A DNA stretch of 64,000 nucleotides from Lolium rigidum (GCF_022539505.1 NC_061508.1:32916256-32980255); one strand, 5' to 3'. Counted from the stretch's first letter, positions 22,951 through 34,166 are shown. Notes: generated by a model from the sequence alone, not told the origin. A program made the numbers and translations.

Positions 22951-23250
22951 TTTTTGCCCGATTTGGGGATTGCTTTTGCTTTGGATAGATGTGGTGAAGA
23001 GGACAGGGGAGAAAGACATTTATATGTCGGCGGTTCCGTCGTGGCGGCACGTGGACACGTAGGCGTATAATACATAGAGGTATGGGTCATACGGGCTTGT
23101 ACGTGGGCTGATACGAACCCAGCCAAACCCGAAGTCCACAGGAAATGACGATCATGCCCCCAGACCCGAATCGGTATGACCGAATCCTAACCGTCCACGT
23201 GTTTTCGCGGTTTGGCGAGTTTGTGGTGGGTGCGTACGGAAGCAAAAACG

Positions 23251-23259
23251 TGTGAAAAA
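23251..23259. repeat. Right 9-bp target site duplication of the MULE
   Basis: TGTGAAAAA, identical to 10134-10142. It continues directly into the second half of the interrupted LINE RNase H domain. Confidence 0.9.
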
Positions 23260-23510
23260 TGCTTTGTCATCAAACGAGTATGATCTTGGACGATGGGCGA
23301 GTTCTCTTTAGTGACATGAAATTTCGTCTAAACATGTGTTTTATCAATGCTTGTGTGGAGTATGCCAAGCCGGCTCATGAGCTTGCGACTTTGGATGTAG
23401 GTGTATCTCATGAAGACCATGTGTTATGGATCTCGAGCTACCTTGATTCTGCCACCCGTCTGGTGAACGATGATTGTGCTGTGTCTACCAGTGTTTCATG
23501 TCAAAAAAAT
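23251..23510 (+). pseudogene. LINE RNase H domain, second half, displaced by the MULE
   Basis: The reading NALSSNEYDLGRWASSLV, then FRLNMCFINACVEYAKPAHE and DHVLWISSYLDSATRLVNDD continues the ETDCINVK reading that stops at 10142. This is the normal order of the RNase H domain at the C-terminus of grass LINE ORF2. One stop lies between LV and KFRLNM. A short A-run at about 23503 may be the LINE tail. Confidence 0.8.
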
Positions 23511-26500
23511 GATGTTGCTCTTAGTTTCTTCCTTTTTTTTTGTGAAAAATCTACTGATCTATTAATAATCATCAATACCAGAAGTAGTCCTAAAATTAAT
23601 AAAAAATGAAATTATCAATCCAATTCCTCTAATTCGAATGTATCGTGAGGATCCCCTAGTTGGTACTGTTGGCATGTGAAGTTCAATTACTTGAAAACTC
23701 GCAAGCTCATTAAGTCATGCATGTGTAATGTGTTGCAACTCAGGAAAGCTCTTCTCCCATGTATTACAAGGTCACATTCTCTTCTTGTTCATGATGACCA
23801 ACTCGTCATAATTGTGGATTTGTTAGGTACATGTTGTCGCAGGGACGATGGAGCCATGAGTTGAGCTTAAGGGGCGGAGCTAGACAAATTAGTCTTGTGA
23901 TCCGTATGAGGTGGCTAAAGTAGCTGAAACACCATATGCAATGGGTAGACATGGCTATCTTAGTATCTTTCTTAAGAAAATCATGGCCATATGGGGTAGT
24001 GGCCCCTGCTCGTCCTACTTGTCTGCATCCCTACGTTGTCGCACTATCAATGATGATCTCCAACAACAAGGCGAGTACACTGGTTTGATCTGTTGATGAT
24101 TGAAACATCATGGGAGGACCCGAACTAGATGCAACATTGCTTCCCCAACACAAACTTGGGGGAGATCTCTCCTCAAGTACGAGGGGATGTTAAGACCCTG
24201 CCATCTTCTACATGAAGCAAAACCAGAACCCAAAGGTCACCAGTTGCAACAGATTGACCAAAGCGTTTGGTGGATTTGAACCGAAAGTACATGAGGTCTG
24301 ATTGGACAACAGGAACCGCGACACGAGACACGCTGCTAGCATCGACAAACACGTATAAAGAGGAAGCACACGATAAAAACACCGTCTGGTTCAATCACGA
24401 CATTGGTGGTATGAATGAATGTTCTGAGGTTATCCCCTACTTTTTATCTTTTTCTATGATATATCGACCCAATTACTCTAATTCATAGTGTATTGTAAGG
24501 GTCTCCTAGTTGGTACCTAGGGCATGTTTTGATGGTGCCAAAAATTTATCTATCAAAACTTCAGCCATGAAGCTTTACAATTTAGGAAACCTCCAATTAA
24601 GTTGTGAAGATCGACCCAACCTCTATTGTAAAGGTTCGATTGCCACCTCCAAGTGCAATGTATAGTTTGTCGAGCCATCTCGAATTGTGTGAGGTCAAGA
24701 GGAGAATAAGGTGAGCCCTAGTACGAGGGGACCATTTCTGCCATCACACCCCTTCAAAGGAGATTAGCTTTCCCTAGGAGTGAACTTTGGGATACATCAT
24801 TGTCTTTTCGCGGTAAAATGCGGTAAAAACTGACATTTCACCCCCACATCCGTCTGCGACCATAGCCCGTCGTCGTCGATTCTAGTTGAATTCGACCAAT
24901 CACCTCCGGATTCGAGGGTAGACCCCTCCAATCTACTTATGTGCGAAATGGCGTTGGCCAATTCAGATGGTGGCGGCCGTATTTCTTCACCTCGCAGAGG
25001 CGGCTGATCGTCGGCGAGGCAAGCGCCGAAGACCTTGCCGAGCAGAGCGGGCATCTCCGACCAAGTGTGGCACCCTCTCACGGCGATACCCAAACTACCA
25101 CCCATGGGCGGGGGTCATTCCATGCAATCATGACGACGAGGCAGGACATCGAGGGTGGTGCGGCCCATGGTGCAAATGGGGCTACCTACGGTTCCCTCCT
25201 CCGACTCAGACGATGACGTGGACAAGGTGACGCTCACCAACATGGAGAAAGAACACTGCCACCTTCTCATCGCGTGCCGAACTAGTTTCACAAGAAAATA
25301 AGAACTAGTGTAGGAACTAGTTCCCCTTTTGTATCATCACTAAGTATGTAAATTATGTGTATAATTAGAAGAAATCATCCAAACTAGTTTCAAAAATCTG
25401 GCGGGAACGGTTGTTTCCAATTTTATAGTTCACCTTTTTGTGTCTTTTCAATAAAGGAAATATATTAATATCATGAAAATACCAATTACACCCAACCTCT
25501 GTAACAACGCAATACCGTAATGGCAGTACAGATGCACTCAACCAAGAAAAAAAAAGAAGCTGAAAAAGAAAAGTCTCACTACAATGTTCCAATCTTTGTA
25601 GCAATAGCCCAAACACCACCAAGACAACACTTAAAGTCCAAGTTCTCAAAAGGAGACTCCTGAAGGAAGAAAACAGTGCACAAGCGCCCATCATCACCCG
25701 AATGATTACCCAATAGGTAAAAAGAGTTTTTGTCGCCTCTCATCGAGATATAGGTAAGTTCCTCATTGTCGTAAATACTCGAACCACCATTCCTATTCCT
25801 CAGATCATGACTCCCATATCATTCTCCGCCTCTGACTTCACCATGGAACTAAAAGACATGTCCCATGATGACAACATATAGCATAACTTCGCGTCACTCC
25901 CTCCTAAACTAAACGGTTGGATAAAATATGGGTGCACACGATTGAATCCCATTCGATCCAGCAATCTTCAGGCATGAGGCGCCCAAGGGAGTTCGCCAGC
26001 GGGGCCTTCTGAAACCCGACACTTCGCCCAGATCAAGGAGGACAAGCATCCAACAGATCTTTGTCTTGGTACGAGAGGAACCCTAGGACCGCTACTTTTA
26101 TTCGAACTAGTCAACAGACTTGACTAGGAGGCCAAGCCCGGCCACTCCCGACCAGGTCCAGCCGGCACCAGCATGCAAGCCCCATCGCTTTCCCGTGTGT
26201 CGCTGACGTGGCCGATCTTGGGATGCACCGCCCCGCCAAGATATCGTGGAGACCATGGCCGAGCACCACCAAGTAGATGGCAGGACGCCTCCAAGCTTAA
26301 CCCCCGCGCCGCCCTAACAACCGCGTAGGCCACTACAGCCGAGCAAAATAGGAGGGCCGCCACCCTTGGTCAAAGCCACCCCGTGCCGCTATGGAAGGAG
26401 ACTTGGTGGAACATGTTAGCGATCTCTAGCGACGACGACTAGGCTCTCGACAGCCTCATGCAGCGGCCGCCGTCTCGGTTCTGTCATAAGCAACTCCAGG

Positions 26501-26700
26501 CCCTAACGGGAGAAACAGCCGTTTGGTCTAGTAAGCACAGTGGGCCCTCCTCACTTAAACTGCTATCAAGTAACCGTTTGCGTGATCTGTTGTTGGTCAT
26601 CTCAGAAGTTGCAGTTTTTAGCAAAAAAATCTAAAAATGGTACTAACCCATTATCACTGTCTCAATTGTGGTAGATTTATGTAATTTACTCCACTAACAC
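23511..26700. other. Repeat-derived intergenic DNA, no clear gene
   Basis: I see degenerate dispersed repeat sequence only. The segment TTTTTTTTGTGAAAAATCTA onward (about 23530) resembles the reversed 3' end of a dispersed grass repeat. A motif TCTCCTAGTTGGTAC-like occurs at about 23655 and again at about 24505, suggesting an old duplication. The block 25430-25700 looks like another degenerate dispersed repeat. The frames here (24797-25105, 25365-25697) lack known motifs. Confidence 0.35.
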
Positions 26701-27100
26701 CGTGCTGCTTGCTTGCTTCCGTAGGATGCGTTCATGGTTCCTAAACTCCGAACACCCAACACCCAACACATATGAAACTAGCACTGCAACATACGCACCC
26801 TGAATTTTAGTACCCGGATGCAGATAGGCAGCTTTGGTCAGTCAGCGGTCTGTATCACTGCAACATTGCTACCCTGCTCTCAGAATAGCTTGACAGCTAA
26901 ATCTCTTTTGATTTCCCTCTGCACTAGTTTCACCGCCGCATCTCGTCCTGGGATCTCCTCCAAATAACTTAACCACCACCTAGTATCAGTACTAATCTCC
27001 ATGGCCTTCCCCCATCGCCTCCCCATGCGTAGCTGATTAGCTACCATCTTGGGGGCACACATCACGGCAAAGGCTACGCCTCCCTACCTACCATATTGCC

Positions 27101-28378
27101 ATGGACGCCTCGTCGTCGTCTACCGCCGCGGCTCCGCCGCCTACGCACTCCGTGCTCGACACGATCCAGACCAAGCTAAGTCCTGGCGTGCTCCTCATCG
27201 TGGCCATCCTGGCCATGGTGTTCTTCATCTTCGGCCTGCTCAACCTGCTGGTGCAGAACATCCTCCGGCTGCGCCGAGCGCGGCAGCGGCGCCTGCGCAT
27301 CGCCGCCGGCGACGTCGATGGCAGCAGCCCGACGGCGCTCCAGGGCCAGCTCCAGCAGCTCTTCCACCTCCACGACGCCGGCGTCGACCAGGCCTTCATC
27401 GACGCGCTCCCCGTCTTCGTCTATCGCGCGATCCTTGGCGCCGGCAAGCGCAAGGACGTTGACCCGTTCGACTGCGCGGTGTGCCTGTGCGAGTTCGGCA
27501 TGGAAGACTCGCTCCGGCTGCTGCCGACGTGCGGCCACGCGTTCCACGTCCCCTGCATCGACGCCTGGCTCCTCTCGCACTCCACCTGCCCGCTCTGCCG
27601 CGGCAGCGTCCTCGCCGACAACCCATCGCCGGCGTCCAGCCCGATCGTGCTCGTCCTCGAGTCCGACGACAGCCACGCCGACACGGCCACGGACCGCGAC
27701 GCGCCAGGTGTGGTCGACAGCCAGGGGTCCCCGAAGGTAGAGGAGGAGGTCGTCGAGGTGAAGCTCGGCAAGCTCCGGTGCCTGAACGAAGGCAATGCCG
27801 ATTCCGGGGAGCTCGCCGTGGAAGCCACTAGCAGAAACGACCTCGGACGGAGGCGATGTCTATCGATGGGATCCTACGAGTACGTCATGGACGACCACGC
27901 CGCGCTTCGCGTCGCCGTCAAGACGCCCAAGAAGCAGAGACCGAGATCCCGGCGCCGGCACTTGTCGGAGTGTGATTTCAAGAAAGGGGCGTGGGAAACG
28001 GCAGTGAAAGAGGCTGCCGCACCGGTGGACGCCGGAACACGTCGCGTCGACGACGGCGGCGCCGTAGTAACGGCGCGGCTAAGCAAGGACAGCTTCTCCG
28101 CGTCCAAGATCTGGATGGTCCCACCAGCCAAGAAGCAAGATGGCCGGACATTGGCCAGTTCGAGGCGCTCGGTGTCATTCCGGTGGCCGGCGATGTCCGA
28201 GGTGAGCAGGCATGATGGCGTAAACGAGGAGCCTCGGGACGTGGAGTCACAGTCAGGAAACGTCGGCAGCAATGCCGTTCCGTCTGTTGCGGAGAGGAGG
28301 CCGCCGTCCCCGAGGACGACGCCGCTCTGGGTCGCCGGCGGGTGGCAGCCGAGCGGCAGCGGTGGAAGCAATTCTTGA
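27101..28378 (+). CDS. ATL-family RING-H2 E3 ubiquitin ligase (ATL13-like), intact single exon
   Basis: A membrane-anchored ubiquitin ligase expected to pass ubiquitin from an E2 to targets at a cellular membrane. The 425-residue protein has an N-terminal hydrophobic segment at about residues 29-54, followed by basic residues (RLRRARQRRLR), the GLD-type region around DQAFIDALPVFVYR (96-109) and a complete RING-H2 finger from C125 to C166, with ligands C125, C128, C144, H146, H149, C152, C163 and C166 and the conserved DAWLLSHSTCPLCR end. The C-terminal half is Ser/Arg-rich and probably disordered, with a short hydrophobic-aromatic motif KIWMVPPAKK. No intron is needed, as usual for ATLs. The next ORF start, in another frame at 27049, is not used because only the 27101 ATG leads into the conserved domains. 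High GC content is normal for such grass genes. The substrate is unknown. ATL13/ATL46-like is my best subfamily guess. Confidence 0.93.
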   Translation: MDASSSSTAAAPPPTHSVLDTIQTKLSPGVLLIVAILAMVFFIFGLLNLLVQNILRLRRARQRRLRIAAGDVDGSSPTALQGQLQQLFHLHDAGVDQAFIDALPVFVYRAILGAGKRKDVDPFDCAVCLCEFGMEDSLRLLPTCGHAFHVPCIDAWLLSHSTCPLCRGSVLADNPSPASSPIVLVLESDDSHADTATDRDAPGVVDSQGSPKVEEEVVEVKLGKLRCLNEGNADSGELAVEATSRNDLGRRRCLSMGSYEYVMDDHAALRVAVKTPKKQRPRSRRRHLSECDFKKGAWETAVKEAAAPVDAGTRRVDDGGAVVTARLSKDSFSASKIWMVPPAKKQDGRTLASSRRSVSFRWPAMSEVSRHDGVNEEPRDVESQSGNVGSNAVPSVAERRPPSPRTTPLWVAGGWQPSGSGGSNS

Positions 28379-29380
28379 GCCTCATTTGATTTTGCATTTG
28401 TCCTTCTTCTTCTTCAACTTCAGTTTGCACTACGAACAGAGAAGATTGGTTTGTTTTTGTTCGTTTTTTTTTTTGTTCAGAATGATCATAGTTACAGGAA
28501 TTTCGTTGTTACATTACAACTACGAGGAATTGACACACGCGTAGCAAAGTAGAAAGACATTCTTCTTGATTGTGACTTGCATTGTGAGATGGATTTCTCA
28601 AAAAGTTTTGTGGAAAATTCATATGTAAGCTATAGTGATGATTTGCATTAGAAGTACTCTACAATAGAATTGAAGGAACTTGGAAGCTACTCATGAGGAA
28701 AAGAAGCATGGTTTGCATTGTTTTTGTGAAGATGCAACTTCCCAGTTCAGATTTGTCAGGTGCACTGCCTGGATGGTTAACATTGTTTTTGTGATTTGTC
28801 ATGTCCCTACTGATTTGTGTCTCACTGTCATAACTCATAATTAGCATTTAATGGTGTTATGGTGTGGCACATTTGACTTGCAAAAATCAGGTACCTGTGC
28901 ATGTGCTGATGTGCATCTGCATGTGATGAGTAGGTGAGAGGAAGCTGGAATGGAAGTTTCAAATTCTTTTCTTCCCATGTTGGGTTAGTTTCGTGAGCTG
29001 TTCTTCTAACGGATCGTCTGGAGTTAGTGGACTCTGCGAGCTACAGTACGCTGATTGGTATTTCGTCTACAGGCTGTTGCAACAGTAGTTGCACTTGCAC
29101 ATTCTTCTCACGGAGCCCGTTCTTCGGTCAATTCATCCACCACCCGCGCTCATTTTGGGCTGTGTCATTTTGCCATGTTTGACCCATTTCAATTTGATAT
29201 GATATACATTTCAATTTTTATTAAAATCATGATGAATCTCACAAAAATATTTTGAAAAATCGTCATTTTAATTGTAGAATAACTGAAATAGTCTAAATAT
29301 GTGGGGAATCTATTTATCATGCTTCTACAATAATTAAATTCTACAAGATTTTATTGCGATTTTAATTAAACTTCAGATAT
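28379..29380. other. 3' flank of the RING gene and plain intergenic DNA
   Basis: The first few hundred bases probably contain the 3' UTR, with T-rich stretches (28455-28475). Beyond about 28900 I see AT-rich DNA and no gene or repeat boundary until the CACTA terminus at 29381. Confidence 0.4.
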
Positions 29381-31733
29381 CACTAGTGGAGAAACGTCCA
29401 TTCGTACCGGTTCCAGAGGGGCATTCGTACCCCCCCCCCCCCACCTTTCGTACCGGTTCCTTATGAACCGGTAAAGGGGCCTCCGCGTGGGCCACCAGGA
29501 GAGCTCAGGGCCAGAGAGCAATACGAACCGGTACCAAAGGTTGCCACCCGCGGCAGAGAAAATGCATGAATCTCTGCCGCGGCAGAGAATTCAGGGTTTA
29601 CGGTTTTTGGAGGGGGTTAGGGGTATCGGACCGTTTCATATCGCGTCGATGCACCAGAAACGCGTTTGGGTTTAGGTAGTACATGAAGATCAAGGTGATG
29701 CATATCAAATTGGTGCATATAATATAACACACATGTAATTGCATAAGATCGCAAATTAAGTAGTACATGCATGAAGATCGATCTTCATGCATAGTGGTAC
29801 TCTCCGAGGCGTACTCTATATATGTCTATTACATGTAGCATAGTGGTACTCTCCGACTCAAACTATATGTAACATGTACATCTTCATTCGTAGTGGTACT
29901 CTGCGAATGGTGGTAAGACGTCCTGAAGGGAAAAATCCCACCAATTCCTCGCCTATTGCTATGAAGCGGTCCTCGATTAAGAGCTTATTCCGCTTTCTTG
30001 CCAACTATAAAAGAATAAGATACAAATGAATACATGAGCTATGTGTGTGTGTATATATATATCAAATCACAATCAAACAACTATTACTGAAACTTAGCAC
30101 AACTTATGATAAGAAAATAAATTTGTGAATATTGTTTTCGTACCTCTTTATTTCTTTCATTATTCGTTCTCTCGCTGACAATTCTGTGGATGTACTCGCA
30201 AACGTAGTATCCACAGAGATCAGTCCCTTGTGGTTGTTGCGGGCATTTCTTTACAAGAATATAATTCAATCAAACAATAGTCAAGTATGATAAATGTGTG
30301 TGGACCTAGGTAGTACTACTTATTTTCGCACGCCATCGCAGCTTCGGTTGCCATTCATGGGACTTATCTTTCTTGATGAAAGTTTTCCATACGCTGCCCG
30401 ACAAAAGAAAATGCATAAAAGAGTTATCAATTAGTTGATAGCAGGAAATTAACGAAACAAACCAATAAGAATTGAAATTACCTTCTGAGAATAAGAAAAC
30501 AAGACTTGTATAGTTCTGAATTTTTGCTTAGTGAGTCAAAGACTTCAACTTCTCCATCGTACATTTTGATGACGAGAAGAATAAAGTGAAACCTACGCAC
30601 GTTTAAATATGTAGTGTCATATATATAAGTCATCAGTTAAAATTTTGACATACGGTGAGCAAAATATAATGTGTTATAAGACAGTAAAACTCACTGGAAG
30701 TTGTAAGGCCAAATTATTAGCCTTTTGTCACGTTGTCGCTTCAAAAATCTTAGCAAAGTCTCCGGTATATCCTTGTTATAGAGGAGTTCTTCTATGGTTC
30801 TAACATGCATTGTGTCCGGGTCAATGAACCCAATGTTCGTGATTTCGTCCCTTTTGCATTCGAGCATCTTCGATCTGCATAATATAGCGCACAAAAGATT
30901 ATAATTTGCAGACAATGAACGAGCTGAGCTAAAGACTTGTCAAATTAAATAAATCACTTACAGACAATAGCAACTGATGATAGATTTTTCGAGGGCCCGG
31001 AGATTGTATAACTGGAAAAGCTCGTTGAAGTCAACGTTCACGCAGTATTCCTGGAAGTAGTGCTCTTCCCTAACTCGCACCATGATAGTCTCGGTCCCTC
31101 CCTTTGAGGGATTAAGGTACCACGAATGCAAATTACGCATACGTGCTGGTAGCTTCCTGAGATTCTCGACCAAATCTTTCCCTTGAACAAATTTATATGG
31201 TAGTTCAGCGAATGCGTAATCAGTTGTGTTTTGTAGAGAACTTTGAACGGCCTTCCCGTCAAACACCTTCAGAGGGGGGACCGATTGAACGGGTTGTTGT
31301 CCGAGCTGGTAGACTTGGTGTATCCCTTTTATCTCCTTGACACCCGATTGAACGGGTTTTGTCGCCTCGATCATCTTGTCAAACGACCTTTCAATGTAAC
31401 GCCTATAATCAGATGGCGGCGATGGTATAGGGTCATATAGATTCTCAATGGTACGCACAACTTTCACCGGATCTAGTGTCTTCTCAAAAGGTATCTCTGA
31501 CACTTTCGGTGCAAAAAAGGCTCTCAGCTCGGACTCAACGGTTTCCCTCTTTTCCTCTTCACTTTTTTCCCAAGGTAACTTCTCAATGGGCGGTATATAT
31601 CCATACCAGACTGAAATTGGTCAAACATGGAAAAAGGACGCAAACTCAGAAATTCATGGGAGTGATGCAGGAACAACAAGGAATCATGATGGGTGCGGAC
31701 GATGGATGATTGACCGGTAATAATCGGCTCCAT
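29381..31733 (-). mobile_element. CACTA (En/Spm) element, 3' part with one terminus
   Basis: The edge at 29381 reads CACTAGTGGAGAA, the CACTA terminal motif, and is followed by subterminal copies of TTCGTACCGGTTC and its complement (GAACCGGTA), typical of CACTA ends. The base triplet before it is TAT, but no matching second terminus with TAT is found, so the other end is lost. The Ulp1-like gene on the minus strand points toward this end, as in other grass CACTA elements. The right limit is approximate, and coding-like sequence stops near 31733. Confidence 0.7.
30130..31595 (-). pseudogene. CACTA-encoded Ulp1-like (C48) peptidase, 5'-truncated, exons preserved
   Basis: The minus strand shows an N-terminal exon (about 30958-31595) with LPWEKSEEEKRETVESELRA, DPVKVVRTIENLYDPIPSPP and LRKLPARMRNLHSWYL. 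Next comes an exon with DEITNIGFIDPDTMHVRTIE and IIWPYNFQ (30695-30880) ending at a GTGAG donor. The following exon encodes RFHFILLVIKMYDGEVEVFD (about 30480-30590), which carries the His and Asp positions. Then come VWKTFIKKDKSHEWQPK (about 30325-30395) and finally CPQQPQGTDLCGYYVCEYIH (about 30180-30250), with the oxyanion Gln and the Cys. The catalytic residues of the family are therefore all present. The start is missing because frame is lost near 31600. Such proteins accompany the transposase in grass CACTA elements; their role is not settled. Confidence 0.65.
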
Positions 31734-31800
31734 GAGAAATGCGTTTTTGGCAGTACTAGCTATTTATTTTCTTTATTGAGATTTTTTGATTTTTCAACGA

Positions 31801-31813
31801 GGGGGGGGGGGGG
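31801..31813. repeat. Poly-G run of 13
   Basis: Thirteen consecutive G follow an AT-rich stretch at the edge of the CACTA remnant. A run of 13 C sits near the opposite end at 29430-29442. Both are length-unstable homopolymers. Confidence 0.9.
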
Positions 31814-31979
31814 TTACTCCCCACCTGAATTTCCATTACCAAAACGACTCAAAATAACCAGGATTTACACATGCGAGTTTTTACAAAGATATTTTGAAGA
31901 CAAGCTACCCGCCTAAGCAAAGGAGCCAAGTGTCAGCACCAGCATGGACGGTGGCGAGAAGGCGAGCCCGCCAGAGGTG

Positions 31980-32526
31980 GGCGTCCTCGTGGCAAGACTA
32001 AAGGAGGAATGGAGGCTCGGGCAATGCTCCTTCCATATATTCTAGTAGCAGAAGAACATGGATGTGCAGCTGGTCATGGGGAAGATCGCGGCGGTGGCAG
32101 GGTAGGAGTGCAGGAGACGCACATCCGCGTCGGGAGGGTGTCTTCCGCCAACCCTAGCCCAGAACTGACAAGCGATGGTGCGGCCAAAGATGATGTGTGT
32201 CGCCCTCTCCTCGGGGCCTGGCATATGGGGCAGCACGCCTCGGCGACGAAAAGGATGCCTTTCTTCACTAGGGACGCGCGAGAGGATCCTCGCCTGCACC
32301 AGCAGCCATCCGAACAAACGAACCTTGGACGACGCGGTGTTTTCCTAGAGGAAGGAGAAGATGGGGGCGTCGACGCCACCAAAATGACACAAGCGGTACA
32401 TCGCCCCGTGTCAAGCCTGCCGCTCAGCTTGGTGCAGCGTGCCAGAGCACTGCAGTCTTGAGACACGGTGAGGGAGACGGAGGCCAGCTCCCTGGCCACG
32501 ACATCAGTCTGTCCCGCGCCAACCAA
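31980..32526 (-). pseudogene. LINE zf-RVT region fragment
   Basis: On the minus strand FGWLLVQARILSR, then in another frame SLVKKGILFVAEACCPICQA, is the zinc-finger-like C-terminal region that follows the reverse transcriptase in grass LINEs. One frameshift separates the two readings. Nothing upstream of this domain is preserved. The plus-strand frame over the same bases is a shadow. Confidence 0.6.
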
Positions 32527-32998
32527 GGTGAGCCGTGAGACCCAGCTCGAGGCATCACCGGAGTAATCGAACGGCCTTGATCAACCGAGGCTCAGCCGCG
32601 ACACTGCATCGTCGACGTAGTCGAAAGGCAACACGCATCCAAGACCACACAGCGCACCGACACGACCTCTGTCGAGGGTGTGGCCGAAAGGTCACGCGCA
32701 GCCGAGACGACGCCACTGCGCTTGTGTGTCACCGACCGGAGACGAAGGGAATCACAGAGCAGAGACACACCATAGAGCACTCTCACATGGGGCACCCTCA
32801 CCGTACGTGGGGCGGCGAAATGCCGCCGTAGTCGAAAAGCATAGCACCAACGAGGGCAACCCCAACCCCACCTGGGTCTGATATACCCGAAGGGTGGGCT
32901 AGCCGAGAGCACACACGAAGGCCACCCGTGCCAGACATACCATAGACCTTCGACAAGAATCCAACACAAGAGCCTAGCAACCAACTAGGATGCAATTA
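32527..32998. other. GC-rich repeat-like DNA without recognised gene
   Basis: Overlapping frames on both strands are rich in Arg and His and have no motif. They are probably decayed transposon sequence between two LINE pieces. Confidence 0.3.
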
Positions 32999-33178
32999 TC
33001 ATTTACACTGCAAATTTGAACTGACATGTGGAGTATAAAGTTCAGCTAGGATGCAATCCGGAGCAGTGTCACGTAAGAAGGAGGTACCGAAATGTTCAAC
33101 TCTACTAGCTAAAATGTGTGTTGAAGTATTAAGCGAACGACTAATATGACTGCATATCAAAGATGACAACTCAGTGTT
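32999..33178 (-). pseudogene. Older LINE: end of RNase H domain
   Basis: The minus-strand reading TELSSLICSHISRSLNTSTH, then ILASRVEHFGTSFLRDTAPD and CILAEL is the C-terminal end of a LINE RNase H domain. Its missing first half lies at 37932-38245. Placing the two side by side gives VVMEDT followed by ELSSLIC without a gap, so the LINE at 33179-37931 was inserted here. Confidence 0.7.
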
Positions 33179-33779
33179 TATTGCCTTCAAGCCACCTTCT
33201 GTTTCTGACAGTCATAGCACCTTCTCAGTCCCTATAGATTGGGTGGCTTTTCTTATGTGCAAGCTTCTGACTCCAGAAGATTTTAAATGGACTTCTTCTC
33301 TTATGCAGTCAAAGGTCTGGGAAATCATAACTAAAAGCTCTGATCATGGCACTTTGGATATTTTGCTGCCTTCCTCTTGTCCTGCTAAAACTCCACCTGT
33401 CTGTGCCATACAAGAAGCCTGCAAGGAAGTCATGACTGGCTTCTCTACTCCCCAAGCTCCTAGGAAGGCTCCTGGTCTCTCTGCTCCTCCATCTACCTCT
33501 AAGGTGCATTGTAATTTAAAGAAGAGAGGCCCTCTGGTTATTTCTGAAGTCAGAAGGAGTGACAGAATTCAGGCTCAATCTAAAGGTTATAGGAGGAAGA
33601 CTTGTTTTGATAGAAATTGTCTAGCATGTGCTCCTCCCATCCCTGGCCTCAAAAGCAAGGTTGTGAAGAATCTATATGATAAGTTTGGCCTCTCTGATAA
33701 AGGCAAGGATGAAGTGGTTGAGGATGATGTTGGTGTCTCCTCTCCTGATGATGAGGATTCTGATGATAGTGATGAATAA
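33179..33779 (+). pseudogene. LINE ORF1, C-terminal part
   Basis: The frame is open to the stop at 33777-33779 but has no real start, since it enters directly from the truncation point. The motif SEVRRSDRIQAQSKGYRRKT followed by CFDRNCLACAPP is the C-terminal signature of ORF1 in this LINE group. It ends with a very acidic tail (DDEDSDDSDE). In intact elements ORF1 is the RNA-binding protein of the retrotransposition particle; the RNA-binding part is missing here. Confidence 0.7.
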
Positions 33780-34166
33780 ATTCAGGCTACCTCTGCTAAT
33801 AGTGATGAATAGTCCAAGACAGTTCATCACTTGCTTTTTGGAAAGATTGGTCCCTTTTTGGGCTATCTTGTCTTCTATCCATGCTAGTCTTAGTTGCTGT
33901 CAAACTTTGAATATTATATATGGTCCTATTATATTATGGTTTATGTTCTGGTGGCCTTATGATGTTGAGCTGTGTATGATGTTTTTAGAGACCTGGTCCC
34001 TCTCAGGTTTCTTTCTGTGCATATGTCTAAGTGACACCTGGTCCTTCTCAGGTGATCTAGTCACTAATCTTTGGAGTTCAGCCTGGTCTTTCTCAGGCTG
34101 TAGCCTTTTTGGTTTCTTGCATATTGATGGTAATGTGCATGGCCTTTCACCTCCTATCTTGTATCC

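Larger units (their letters stand above)
10143..23250. mobile_element. Mutator-like element (MULE) of 13.1 kb with transposase and cargo genes
   Basis: The left end (TGCTTCGGTGCGCACCC, then CAAACTCGC) and the inverted right end (TGCTTCCGTACGCACCC, then CAAACTCGC) share about 30 bases of degenerate terminal repeat. The element is bounded by the identical 9-bp duplications at 10134 and 23251. Joining the flanks restores a continuous LINE RNase H reading, which independently confirms the borders. Inside are a FAR1-type transposase pseudogene (plus), an Ulp1-like peptidase pseudogene (minus), a B3-like gene (minus), a coiled-coil tail-anchored protein gene (plus) and three charged or broken reading frames (minus). 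Ulp1 cargo is known from the KAONASHI type of plant MULE. A 100-N gap lies near the right end. Confidence 0.85.

Noticed and set aside
26066..26085. GGTACGAGAGGAACCCTAGG resembles the sarcin-ricin loop of large rRNA.
   Set aside because: Only about 13 bases fit. The sequence on both sides has no rRNA similarity.
27176..28430. Long frames on the minus strand opposite the RING gene.
   Set aside because: They are shadows caused by GC-rich codons. The plus frame has a complete RING-H2 finger.
29430..31813. C13 at 29430 and G13 at 31801 as inverted ends of the CACTA element.
   Set aside because: The sequences next to the two runs do not match when inverted, so only the homopolymers are alike.
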